Of a DNA stretch of 64,000 bases, positions 25,082 to 33,617 are shown piece by piece. Position 1 is the stretch's first letter; the number at the start of each line of letters is the position of its first letter. Below the pieces are notes generated by a model, which searched no databases, had not been told where the DNA came from, and saw nothing but the letters and a program-made list of their open reading frames with translations. Position numbers and translations under genes: made by a program. Origin of the DNA: an uncultured Paracoccaceae bacterium (GTDB lineage Bacteria; Pseudomonadota; Alphaproteobacteria; Rhodobacterales; Rhodobacteraceae); the NCBI GenBank assembly GCA_913060475.1, contig CAJXSD010000005.1, positions 62,001-126,000 of the forward strand, read 5' to 3'.

Positions 25082-27964
25082 ATGGCACTGGATAAGAATT
25101 TCAACGCACAAGAGGCCGAAGGCCGCATCTACGACGCTTGGGAAAAATCGGGCGCATTCCGCGCGGGCGCCAATGCGTCAAAACCGGACACCTTTACCAT
25201 CATGATACCGCCCCCCAATGTGACAGGTGTGTTGCACATGGGGCATGCGTTTAACAACACCTTGCAGGATATTTTGATCCGCTGGCATCGCATGCGCGGG
25301 TTTGACACCCTGTGGCAACCGGGCACAGATCACGCAGGTATCGCCACGCAAATGGTGGTCGAACGCGAATTGGCCAAGGCCCAGCAACCCAGCCGCGCCG
25401 AAATCGGACGCCATGCGTTTTTGGCCAAGGTGTGGGATTGGAAAAAACAATCCGGTGGCACAATTATCAACCAATTGAAACGCTTGGGCGCGTCTTGTGA
25501 TTGGGATCGCACCGCATTTACCATGTCAGGCGCCCCCAATGCCCCCGCGGATGAAGACGGCAATTTCCACGATGCGGTGATCAAAGTGTTTGTGGATATG
25601 TACAACAAAGGTCTGATCTATCGCGGTAAACGGTTGGTCAACTGGGACCCGCATTTTGAAACGGCGATTTCCGATCTTGAGGTAGAAAATATCGAAGTGG
25701 CCGGCCACATGTGGCATTTCAAATACCCGCTGGCGGGCGGCGAAACCTATACCTATGTGGAAAAGGATGCGGATGGGAACGTGACCCTGACCGAGGAACG
25801 CGACTATATTTCCATTGCAACCACACGGCCCGAAACCATGTTGGGCGATGGTGCGGTCGCGGTGCATCCCGATGATGACCGCTATGCGCCCATCGTGGGC
25901 AAACTGTGCGAAATCCCCGTTGGGCCGAAAGAACACCGCCGTTTAATCCCAATCATTACCGACGAATACCCCGACATGAATTTCGGATCGGGTGCCGTGA
26001 AAATCACCGGTGCACATGATTTCAACGATTACCAAGTGGCCAAGCGCGGCAACATCCCGATGTATTCCCTGATGGACACACGCGGCGCGATGCGCTCTGA
26101 TGGTGCGCCCTATGCGGATCAGGCGGCCAAGGCCCAGAAAATCCGCGATGGCGAAATCGATTGGGACGAAAACACCATTGCCGCGATGAATATGGTGCCC
26201 GACGAATACCGTGGTCTGGATCGGTTCGCCGCGCGTGACAAAGTCATCGCCGCCATCACCGCCGAAGGTCTGGCCGTTATGACAACCAAAACTGTCACAG
26301 ACGCCGAGGGCAATGAAACCACGCGCACCATTCCCTTGGTCGAAAATAAACCCATCATGCAGCCCTTTGGCGATCGGTCCAAGGTGGTGATTGAACCCAT
26401 GTTAACCGACCAATGGTTTGTCGATACTGCGAAAATCGTCGGCCCCGCATTGGACGCGGTGCGCAATGGTGACATCAAAATTATCCCAGAATCGGGCGAA
26501 AAAACCTATTACCACTGGCTGGAAAATATCGAACCCTGGTGTATTTCGCGCCAATTGTGGTGGGGTCATCAGGTGCCGGTTTGGTTCGACGAAAATGGCC
26601 AACAATACTGCGCCGCAACCGAGGCCGAGGCTCAGGCCATGGCGCCGGGCAAGACCCTGACCCGGGATCCCGATGTTCTGGACACGTGGTTCAGCTCGGG
26701 CCTCTGGCCAATTGGCACACTGGGCTGGCCAGAAAAATCGCCTGAACTGGATCGGTATTTCCCGACATCAACCCTGATCACAGGGCAGGACATCCTGTTT
26801 TTCTGGGTGGCGCGTATGATCATGATGCAACTGGCCGTGGTCGATCAAATCCCCTTTGATACTGTGTATCTGCATGGGCTGGTCCGCGATGCCAAGGGCA
26901 AAAAAATGTCGAAATCCACGGGCAATGTGATCGACCCCTTGGATATCATCAACGAATATGGCGCGGATGCACTGCGCTTTACCAATGCGGCTATGGCGTC
27001 AATCGGCGGCGTGTTGAAACTGGACACCAGCCGGATCCAGGGGTATCGCAACTTTGGCACCAAATTGTGGAACGCCACGCGGTTTGCCGAAATGAACGAT
27101 GCGCACTTCGGGGCGGACCAACCGCAACCCAGCCAAACACTCAACCGCTGGATCATGGGCGAAACGGCCAAGGTGCTGGCCGATGTTGACACAGCACTGG
27201 CACAGTTCCGCTTTAATGATGCGGCACAATCGCTTTATGCCTTTGTCTGGGGCAAGGTATGCGACTGGTACGTTGAACTCTCCAAACCGCTGCTGGGCAG
27301 CGATGATGAGGGCGTCAAAACTGAAACACGCCAAACCATGGGCTGGGTCATCGATCAATGTCTGATCCTGCTGCACCCCATCATGCCCTTTATTACCGAG
27401 GAACTCTGGGGCACCATCGCCAAACGCGATAAAATGCTGGTCCACGCCGATTGGCCCAGCTTAGGCGCAGATTTGATTGATGCAGAGGCCGACCGCGAAA
27501 TGAACTGGGTGATCGGCCTGATCGAATCCATCCGTTCCGCACGGGCACAAATGCGCGTTCCGGCAGGGCTGCAAATCCCGCTGATTGTGACAGATATGGA
27601 TGACACAGCCCGCGCAGCCTGGGACCAAAACGAAACGATGATTATGAAACTGGCCCGCCTTGTGTCTCTTGATCACGTGGATACCTTCCCCAAGGGCACA
27701 ATCACGCTGCCCGCAGCGGGCGCGACTTTTGGCTTGCCTTTGGCCGATATCATCGATGTGGACGCCGAAAAAACACGCATCGAAAAATCGCTGCAAAAAC
27801 TCGCCAAGGAAATCGGCGGCATGCAGGGACGACTGAACACCCCGAAATTCGTGGCCTCCGCCCCGGCAGAGGTCATCGACGAAACCCGTGCAAATCTGGC
27901 GGAAAAACTCGACGAACAATCACAGTTTCAGGCAGCCCTCGACCGGTTAAACGAATTGGGCTAA
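25082..27964 (+). CDS. valS: Valyl-tRNA synthetase
   Basis: A 960-residue class I aminoacyl-tRNA synthetase. The HIGH motif is HMGH (52-55, in [17 protein letters not shown]) and the KMSKS motif is KKMSKSTGN near residue 610. The editing domain lies between them and the C-terminal coiled-coil arm (from about residue 890) is complete. The ATG at 25082 (MALDKNF) is chosen over an upstream in-frame start because of homology. Confidence 0.97.
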   Translation: MALDKNFNAQEAEGRIYDAWEKSGAFRAGANASKPDTFTIMIPPPNVTGVLHMGHAFNNTLQDILIRWHRMRGFDTLWQPGTDHAGIATQMVVERELAKAQQPSRAEIGRHAFLAKVWDWKKQSGGTIINQLKRLGASCDWDRTAFTMSGAPNAPADEDGNFHDAVIKVFVDMYNKGLIYRGKRLVNWDPHFETAISDLEVENIEVAGHMWHFKYPLAGGETYTYVEKDADGNVTLTEERDYISIATTRPETMLGDGAVAVHPDDDRYAPIVGKLCEIPVGPKEHRRLIPIITDEYPDMNFGSGAVKITGAHDFNDYQVAKRGNIPMYSLMDTRGAMRSDGAPYADQAAKAQKIRDGEIDWDENTIAAMNMVPDEYRGLDRFAARDKVIAAITAEGLAVMTTKTVTDAEGNETTRTIPLVENKPIMQPFGDRSKVVIEPMLTDQWFVDTAKIVGPALDAVRNGDIKIIPESGEKTYYHWLENIEPWCISRQLWWGHQVPVWFDENGQQYCAATEAEAQAMAPGKTLTRDPDVLDTWFSSGLWPIGTLGWPEKSPELDRYFPTSTLITGQDILFFWVARMIMMQLAVVDQIPFDTVYLHGLVRDAKGKKMSKSTGNVIDPLDIINEYGADALRFTNAAMASIGGVLKLDTSRIQGYRNFGTKLWNATRFAEMNDAHFGADQPQPSQTLNRWIMGETAKVLADVDTALAQFRFNDAAQSLYAFVWGKVCDWYVELSKPLLGSDDEGVKTETRQTMGWVIDQCLILLHPIMPFITEELWGTIAKRDKMLVHADWPSLGADLIDAEADREMNWVIGLIESIRSARAQMRVPAGLQIPLIVTDMDDTARAAWDQNETMIMKLARLVSLDHVDTFPKGTITLPAAGATFGLPLADIIDVDAEKTRIEKSLQKLAKEIGGMQGRLNTPKFVASAPAEVIDETRANLAEKLDEQSQFQAALDRLNELG

Positions 27965-27974
27965 CCTAACCGGT

Positions 27975-27997
27975 CTTTCATTTTTGCACAAATACTC
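27975..27997 (-). repeat. Intergenic 23-mer repeat, copy 3
   Basis: Reverse-oriented copy with a single change in the palindrome. In minus-strand reading it follows the hairpin at 28002-28019 by four bases and ends near the valS stop. Confidence 0.78.
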
Positions 27998-28001
27998 AAA
28001 C

Positions 28002-28019
28002 GGGGGCCGATAGGCCCCC
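28002..28019 (+). terminator. GC-rich hairpin after valS
   Basis: GGGGGCC (28002-28008), loop GATA, GGCCCCC (28013-28019). It is the hairpin partner of repeat copy 3 and stands between valS and a stronger terminator. Confidence 0.55.
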
Positions 28020-28023
28020 AAAT

Positions 28024-28054
28024 AAAAACACCGCCCTCGATGGGCGGTGTTTTT
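28024..28054. terminator. Bidirectional terminator of valS and trpB
   Basis: A perfect 13-bp inverted repeat, AAAAACACCGCCC (28024-28036) with GGGCGGTGTTTTT (28042-28054) around a 5-base loop. It has T-runs in both directions and serves the convergent valS and trpB transcripts. Confidence 0.92.
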
Positions 28055-28079
28055 ATGTCTCATGATCAGAACTTAGCGC

Positions 28080-29327
28080 TTATTCGACCGACCGACCCTC
28101 AGGGCCGGACATATCAAATCCCAAATGCCGTGCCACGGTGAAAATATCCTTGTCGCCACGCCCACACATATTCATACAAATGATATGATCTTTGGGCAGT
28201 TCAGGCGCAATCTTCATCACATGGGCCAGGGCATGGCTGGGCTCTAGCGCGGGGATAATGCCTTCTGTCGAACATGACAGCTGGAACGCCTCTAACGCTT
28301 CTTTATCGGTGATCGACACATATTGCGCGCGGCCAATATCGTGCAGCCATGCGTGCTCGGGTCCAATACCGGGGTAATCCAGACCGGCCGAGATCGAAAA
28401 TCCTTCTTGGATTTGGCCATCCTCATCTTGCAACAGATAGGTGCGGTTGCCGTGCAACACGCCTGGGCGACCACCGGTCAGCGATGCACAATGCTCCATC
28501 TTTGCGTTCACACCCTTGCCACCGGCTTCGACGCCGATGATGTTGACGGATGTGTCATCAAGAAACGGGTAAAACAATCCCATCGCATTCGATCCGCCCC
28601 CAATGGCGGCGATGATGGTGTCGGGCAGGCGGCCCTCGGCGGCCATCATTTGCTCTTTGGCCTCTTTGCCGATGATGGATTGGAAATCGCGCACCATGGC
28701 GGGATAGGGGTGAGGACCGGCCACTGTGCCAATGCAATAAAACGTGTCGCGCACATTGGTCACCCAATCGCGCAGCGCGTCGTTCATGGCGTCTTTCAAT
28801 GTGCCGCGACCGGATGTGACGGGCACCACCTCGGCGCCTAGCAGACGCATGCGGAACACGTTAGGCGCCTGACGTTCCACGTCATGTGCGCCCATGTAAA
28901 CCACGCATTTCAAACCAAATTTCGCACAGACGGTTGCCGTGGCAACACCGTGCTGGCCCGCACCGGTTTCCGCGATGATCCGCGATTTACCCATGCGGCG
29001 GGCCAAAATGATTTGCCCCAGAACGTTATTGATTTTATGCGCGCCTGTGTGGTTTAGCTCATCCCGTTTTAAATAAATCTTGGCCCCACCCAAATGGTCT
29101 GTCAGGCGCTCTGCAAAATAAAGCGGGCTGGGACGGCCTACATAATGTGTCCACAGATCGTGCATTTCGTCCCAAAACGAGTGATCCGTTTTGGCGTTTT
29201 CATACTGTTCCTCAAGCTCAAGGATCAGGGGCATCAGGGTTTCCGATACAAAGCGGCCACCAAACTGGCCAAAGCGGCCCTTTTCATCAGGGCCAGTCAT
29301 AAAGCTGTTGAACAAGTCATTTGCCAT
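28080..29327 (-). CDS. trpB: Tryptophan synthase beta chain TrpB
   Basis: A 415-residue PLP enzyme condensing indole and serine. The PLP lysine is Lys98 in HTGAHKINN, and GGGSNAMG binds the phosphate. The start at 29327 gives [10 protein letters not shown]. It is the last gene of ihfB-lapA-trpF-trpB; trpA is not in the window. Confidence 0.97.
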   Translation of the reverse strand: MANDLFNSFMTGPDEKGRFGQFGGRFVSETLMPLILELEEQYENAKTDHSFWDEMHDLWTHYVGRPSPLYFAERLTDHLGGAKIYLKRDELNHTGAHKINNVLGQIILARRMGKSRIIAETGAGQHGVATATVCAKFGLKCVVYMGAHDVERQAPNVFRMRLLGAEVVPVTSGRGTLKDAMNDALRDWVTNVRDTFYCIGTVAGPHPYPAMVRDFQSIIGKEAKEQMMAAEGRLPDTIIAAIGGGSNAMGLFYPFLDDTSVNIIGVEAGGKGVNAKMEHCASLTGGRPGVLHGNRTYLLQDEDGQIQEGFSISAGLDYPGIGPEHAWLHDIGRAQYVSITDKEALEAFQLSCSTEGIIPALEPSHALAHVMKIAPELPKDHIICMNMCGRGDKDIFTVARHLGFDMSGPEGRSVE

Positions 29328-29390
29328 AACGCATCTCCGTCGCAACGTTTCCCAATGATGTAGCCCGTCCAATCGGGGGCGTAAAGGCAT

Positions 29391-30035
29391 TTAGCGGCGG
29401 ATTGCGTACATAAATGCACGAATTTTTCCTGCGTCTTTGACACCGGGCGCCGATTCAACGCCGCTGGATAAATCCAGCTGGCGCGCACCGGTCATTTTAA
29501 CCGCCTGCGCCGCATTATCGGGGGTCAGGCCGCCCGCCAACATCCACGGCACGGGCCACCTGCGACCGGCAATCAATTGCCAGTCAAAGGACAGGCCATT
29601 GCCGCCGGGCAGGGGGCCATTTTTCGGGGGCTTGGCATCGACCAGAATTTGGTCGGCCACGCCAGCATAATCATTCAGTTTGGCTAAATCATCGACATCT
29701 GCCAGCCCCACGGCCTTCATCACGGGCAGGCCATAGCGGTTTTTGATGGTGCTGACGCGCTCGGGCGTTTCTGATCCATGCAGTTGGATCATGTCCAATG
29801 GAACAGTTTCAACAATATGATCCAGCGTCGCGTCATCGGCATTGACGGTCAGCGCCACCTTGGCCAATCCCACAGGGGCCGCCAATGCCAAATCGCGCGC
29901 CAAGGGCAGGGGCACATTGCGGGGGGATTTTTCGAAAAACACCAATCCCATGTAATGCGCCCCTGCCTTGGCCACATCCAACACAGATTGTTCGGTGGTC
30001 AGGCCACAGATTTTGACACGAATATCATGGGTCAT
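29391..30035 (-). CDS. trpF: Phosphoribosylanthranilate isomerase TrpF
   Basis: A 214-residue TIM-barrel enzyme of tryptophan synthesis. Catalytic Cys10 is in VKICGLT and the catalytic Asp in QILVDAKPP; the phosphate-binding AGGLTPDN lies toward the C-terminus. It begins 9 bases after the lapA-like gene and ends 63 bases before trpB. Confidence 0.95.
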   Translation of the reverse strand: MTHDIRVKICGLTTEQSVLDVAKAGAHYMGLVFFEKSPRNVPLPLARDLALAAPVGLAKVALTVNADDATLDHIVETVPLDMIQLHGSETPERVSTIKNRYGLPVMKAVGLADVDDLAKLNDYAGVADQILVDAKPPKNGPLPGGNGLSFDWQLIAGRRWPVPWMLAGGLTPDNAAQAVKMTGARQLDLSSGVESAPGVKDAGKIRAFMYAIRR

Positions 30036-30044
30036 TTTTATGGA

Positions 30045-30395
30045 TCAGGCCGCATCATCCAGCAAAGCCAGAACATCATCCTGGTCTTTGTATTTCTCGT
30101 CTTTCAGCTTTTTCAGCTGGCGTTCGGCGCGGCGCAATTCACGTGACGTCTGTGTAACCTGCACACGATGCTTGCGTTCGCGGATCCATTCCCAAATAAA
30201 CCCAACGATCACACCGAAAATCGTGCCCGCAAAAAACACCACGAACACAGGTGTTGCAAAACTTAGGTTAAATCCGATCAGGGATGAAATGTCAGTCGGC
30301 AATAGGGACAATTCGGTCATGGTGCGATTTGCAATTGCAACGGTGACCAAAATCAACGCCAAGCTGGCCATGAATATGTATCGGATATAACGCAT
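30045..30395 (-). CDS. LapA-domain (DUF1049) membrane protein
   Basis: A 116-residue inner-membrane protein with two hydrophobic segments (about 5-24 and 45-70) and a charged C-terminal coiled coil (RELRRAERQLKKLKDEK). It fits the lipopolysaccharide-assembly LapA/DUF1049 family. Partner LapB is not present. Cotranscribed with ihfB (6-base gap) and trpF (9-base gap), a placement seen in related genomes. Confidence 0.82.
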   Translation of the reverse strand: MRYIRYIFMASLALILVTVAIANRTMTELSLLPTDISSLIGFNLSFATPVFVVFFAGTIFGVIVGFIWEWIRERKHRVQVTQTSRELRRAERQLKKLKDEKYKDQDDVLALLDDAA

Positions 30396-30401
30396 GGGGA
30401 T

Positions 30402-30686
30402 TTATGCCTTTCCGTTCAGGCGGTCGCGCAACAATTTTCCAGTTTTGAAAAATGGCACGGCCTTGGCCTCGACCGGAACGGGTTCACCGGTGCGGGGGTT
30501 GCGGCCCATGCGCGCGTCGCGTTTTTTTACCGAAAACGCGCCAAATCCACGCAGTTCCACGCGATCACCGTTGGCCAGAGCATCGGTGATTTGATCAAAG
30601 ACAGTGGCAACAATCCGTTCGACATCACGTTGAAATAAATGTGGGTTTTCATCAGCAATTTTTTGGATCAATTCGGACCGGATCAT
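30402..30686 (-). CDS. ihfB: Integration host factor subunit beta
   Basis: A 94-residue DNA-bending protein of the HU/IHF family. The DNA-inserting arm is [12 protein letters not shown] and the N-terminus [11 protein letters not shown] is typical of IhfB. The start at 30686 follows GGGGA. It works as a heterodimer with IhfA. It has its own promoter at 30718-30746. Confidence 0.96.
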   Translation of the reverse strand: MIRSELIQKIADENPHLFQRDVERIVATVFDQITDALANGDRVELRGFGAFSVKKRDARMGRNPRTGEPVPVEAKAVPFFKTGKLLRDRLNGKA

Positions 30687-30717
30687 AAGTTTCCCCCTGT
30701 TCAGGTTGTATAAGCGA

Positions 30718-30746
30718 AGTATAGAAACATTTTCACGTTTGCAAAA
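30718..30746 (-). promoter_or_regulatory. Promoter of ihfB-lapA-trpF-trpB
   Basis: On the minus strand a -10 box TATACT (30718-30723) is 17 bases from TTTTGC (30741-30746); an overlapping TTGCAA with a 15-base spacer is also present. It lies 31 bases upstream of the ihfB ATG. Confidence 0.55.
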
Positions 30747-30802
30747 CACTTTGTTCCGAAAACGGCCGGTTTATGCCAAAACGATCCATGTAACGTGAAA
30801 AT
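30729..30802. repeat. 11-bp inverted repeat spanning the ihfB promoter region
   Basis: ATTTTCACGTT (30729-30739) and AACGTGAAAAT (30792-30802) are perfect inverted copies 52 bases apart. The inner arm lies in the spacer of the ihfB promoter. The rest of the 269-base gap (30687-30955) holds only the rpsA terminator and AT-rich sequence with no gene that I can see. Confidence 0.6.
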
Positions 30803-30905
30803 TACGACACAACCTTAGCGATTGTTTGGGTTTTGGTGTCAAAAGAATAACGCAAAACATAGACTTTCGTTGGTCCTGTTTTGAAATCAACGCAAAAACG
30901 AATCG

Positions 30906-30934
30906 AAAAACCCCCGCCATAGGGCAGGGGTTTC
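30906..30934 (-). terminator. rpsA terminator
   Basis: On the minus strand a stem of about nine pairs (ACCCCTGCC with GGCGGGGGT, one G-T pair) is followed by a T-run, 21 bases after the rpsA stop. Confidence 0.8.
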
Positions 30935-30955
30935 GATCATCGTATCTTGGATAAC

Positions 30956-32638
30956 TTATTTGTCGTCGCCTTTCAGCGCGGCGCCCAAGATGTCGCCCAA
31001 TGACGCGCCAGAGTCGGAAGAGCCATACTGTTCCACGGCTTCTTTCTCTTCTGCGATTTCGCGTGCTTTGATCGATACGCCCAGTTTGCGTGTTTTGCTG
31101 TCGATGTTTGTGACGCGAACGTCCACTTTGTCACCAACGCTGAAACGCTCGGGGCGCTGTTCTGCGCGATCGCGCGACAGGTCTGAACGACGGATGAATG
31201 ATTTCATCCCTTCGTATTCGACTTCGATGCCGCCGTCTTCGATGGCTGTCACTTCGACGGTTACAACAGAACCGCGTTTCACGCCGCCTGTTGCTTCTGC
31301 GAATTTGTCACCGCCCAGGGCTTTGATCGACAGGCTGATGCGTTCTTTTTCAACATCAACTTCGGATACAACGGCCTGAACCATGTCGCCTTTGCGATAG
31401 TTCTGGATCGCGTCTTCGCCACGTTCGTCCCATGAAATGTCGGACAGGTGAACCATGCCGTCGATTTCGCCGGCCAAGCCGATGAACAGACCGAATTCGG
31501 TGATGTTTTTGACTTCGCCTTCGACTTCTGTGCCCTCTGGGTGGGTTTCTGCAAACACTTCCCATGGGTTGCGCTGACACTGTTTCAGACCCAGTGACAC
31601 GCGGCGTTTTGCACCGTCGATTTCCAGAACCATGACGTCAACTTCTTGGCTGGTGGACACGATTTTGCCGGGGTGTACGTTTTTCTTGGTCCATGACATT
31701 TCTGACACGTGAACCAGACCTTCAACACCGGATTCCAATTCAACAAACGCACCGTAATCGGTGATGTTGGTCACGATACCTTTGTGGACTGATTCCAGCG
31801 GGTATTTCGCAGCAACGATATCCCATGGATCGTCTTGCAGCTGTTTCATGCCCAAAGAAATGCGGTGTGTTTCTTTGTTGATTTTGATAACCTGAACTTT
31901 GACGGTTTCGCCAATTGTCAGGATTTCGGATGGGTGGTTCACACGACGCCACGCCATGTCAGTGACGTGCAACAGACCGTCAACGCCGCCCAGATCAACG
32001 AATGCACCGTATTCTGTGATGTTTTTGACAACACCTTCTACGTCCATGCCTTCGGTCAGGTTGCCGATAACTTCTGCGCGCTGTTCTGCGCGTGACTCTT
32101 CCAAAATTGCACGACGTGATACAACGATGTTGCCACGACGACGGTCCATTTTCAGGATCTGGAATGGCTGTTTCATGTTCATCAACGGACCAGCGTCACG
32201 AACAGGGCGGACGTCAACCTGTGACCCTGGCAAGAACGCAACAGCGCCGCCCAGATCCACGGTGAAACCACCTTTGACGCGGCCAAAGATTGCGCCTTCG
32301 ACGCGTGCTTCGTCTGCGTATGCTTTTTCCAGACGGTCCCATGCCTCTTCGCGGCGGGCCATTTCGCGTGAAACGACTGCTTCGCCACGGGCGTTTTCTG
32401 CTGCGCGCAGGTAAACTTCGACCTCGTCGCCAACTTCAACTTGGGGCGCTTCGCCTGGGTTTGCGAATTCTTTCAGATCAACGCGGCCTTCCATTTTGTA
32501 GCCTACGTCGATAATGGCTTGGCCCGCTTCGATTGCGATAACCTTACCTTTGACAACTGAACCCTCTTGGGGTGTGTCCATTTCAAAGCTTTCATTCAGA
32601 AGCGCTTCGAATTCTTCCATAGATGTATTTGATGCCAT
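30956..32638 (-). CDS. rpsA: 30S ribosomal protein S1
   Basis: A 560-residue S1 protein with six S1/OB repeats (for example EGSVVKGKVIAIEAG, VEGVVKNITEYGAFVDLGG, HKGIVTNITDYGAFVELESG, VEGEVKNITEFGLFIGLAG). It recruits mRNAs to the 30S subunit. The start is ATG with AAGGA eleven bases upstream. Codon use is the most biased of the window, as expected for an abundant protein. Normally found just downstream of cmk, it is here on the opposite strand. Confidence 0.98.
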   Translation of the reverse strand: MASNTSMEEFEALLNESFEMDTPQEGSVVKGKVIAIEAGQAIIDVGYKMEGRVDLKEFANPGEAPQVEVGDEVEVYLRAAENARGEAVVSREMARREEAWDRLEKAYADEARVEGAIFGRVKGGFTVDLGGAVAFLPGSQVDVRPVRDAGPLMNMKQPFQILKMDRRRGNIVVSRRAILEESRAEQRAEVIGNLTEGMDVEGVVKNITEYGAFVDLGGVDGLLHVTDMAWRRVNHPSEILTIGETVKVQVIKINKETHRISLGMKQLQDDPWDIVAAKYPLESVHKGIVTNITDYGAFVELESGVEGLVHVSEMSWTKKNVHPGKIVSTSQEVDVMVLEIDGAKRRVSLGLKQCQRNPWEVFAETHPEGTEVEGEVKNITEFGLFIGLAGEIDGMVHLSDISWDERGEDAIQNYRKGDMVQAVVSEVDVEKERISLSIKALGGDKFAEATGGVKRGSVVTVEVTAIEDGGIEVEYEGMKSFIRRSDLSRDRAEQRPERFSVGDKVDVRVTNIDSKTRKLGVSIKAREIAEEKEAVEQYGSSDSGASLGDILGAALKGDDK

Positions 32639-32672
32639 GTGGCTTTCATTCCTTTACAAATATTTATACTGG

Positions 32673-32693
32673 CCGGGTGGTTGTCTCCACCGG
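32673..32693 (-). promoter_or_regulatory. Hairpin in the rpsA leader
   Basis: GGTGG (32676-32680) and CCACC (32687-32691) form a 5-bp stem with a 6-base loop, extended by two more pairs after a bulge. It lies about 35 bases upstream of the rpsA start. S1 mRNAs are known to be autoregulated through leader structure in other bacteria; that role here is an inference. Confidence 0.35.
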
Positions 32694-32831
32694 TCTTGGG
32701 GTTTGTTGGTCAGGACAGATCGCAAACGCAAAAGGGCCGGTTTTATGGTCCGACCCTGCTCGTGTCTGATGTGCTGCGGCTGTTTACCGTTCTGACGGGT
32801 GTCCTTTAGCCGCGTTTGACCCTATGTGCAA

Positions 32832-32851
32832 GGGGTTTCGCGCAAAACCCC
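32832..32851 (-). terminator. Hairpin directly after the HD-domain gene
   Basis: GGGGTTT (32832-32838) and AAACCCC (32845-32851) form a 7-bp stem starting at the stop codon of the HD-domain gene on the minus strand. A clear T-run is missing. Confidence 0.4.
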
Positions 32852-33457
32852 CTAATCACGTGGCGAGCCAACCAATGGTTCGCGATGACCCGCGCGGATC
32901 ACATCCGGATCATAGGGTGTGCGTGCGAACACCTCGCGGACCATATCGGCGAAAAATTCGATGGGCTTGGTGTCGTAATCGGGGTCAAAGCTGGATTGAT
33001 CCCAGCGTTCGCAAAATTGCGCGCAATCCTCGAAATAGGGGCTGTCTGCATGGCGGTCGCGTTTGTTTGGATCGCCGCCCACATGGGTCGCATAATACAC
33101 CATTTGAAAATCGCCATGCGCTTGGACCACCCAAGAACATTGTTCGCGCACAAAGGGGCGCAAAATTGTGGCGGCATATTCGTCATGGTTATAGGGTGCA
33201 TAGATGTCGCCAATATCATGCAGCAGGGCCGATACAATCCAATCAATATCTGCCCCATCGCGCCACGCCCGTGTGGCCGATTGCACAGAATGACCCAGGC
33301 GGGTAATTTGATAGCCTGACAGGCTTTCGTCCAGCTCGACCAATGCCTTTAATAACCGGTCCGCGGTGCCTTTGGTATATTCGATTTCATGGGCGGTCAG
33401 AAATTCGTAATCCTCTTTGTCGCCGTCCTTCATCTGGGTGAATTTAACGTGATCCAT
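32852..33457 (-). CDS. HD-domain protein, PhnZ/MIOX-like putative diiron oxygenase
   Basis: A 201-residue HD-domain protein. Six residues that would bind a diiron centre are all present: H56 (LGHS), H80-D81 (LLHD), H91 (NHDEY), H114 (QAHG) and D153 (RWDQ). The H56-H80 spacing of 24 equals that of PhnZ (H34-H58), and WDQ resembles the WDE motif there. PhnZ and TmpB cleave hydroxyphosphonates with O2, and inositol oxygenase (MIOX) shares the fold. I infer an oxygenase, not a nucleotide phosphohydrolase; the substrate is unknown. The ATG at 33457 is nine bases after AAGGG; another ATG three codons upstream touches that site. Confidence 0.75.
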   Translation of the reverse strand: MDHVKFTQMKDGDKEDYEFLTAHEIEYTKGTADRLLKALVELDESLSGYQITRLGHSVQSATRAWRDGADIDWIVSALLHDIGDIYAPYNHDEYAATILRPFVREQCSWVVQAHGDFQMVYYATHVGGDPNKRDRHADSPYFEDCAQFCERWDQSSFDPDYDTKPIEFFADMVREVFARTPYDPDVIRAGHREPLVGSPRD

Positions 33458-33617
33458 CTGGTCCATCCCTTTCGTTTGTGGTTTTGCCTGCATCGTGCGG
33501 TCCGGATTTACGGATGTAAAGCCTGATTTGACCGCCATTTGGCCAATTTCCGTCACGGCACTGGACATTCGGTTTTGCGTTTCTAAAGTAAGGGTAAACC
33601 AATGCATGAGGCCTGCG

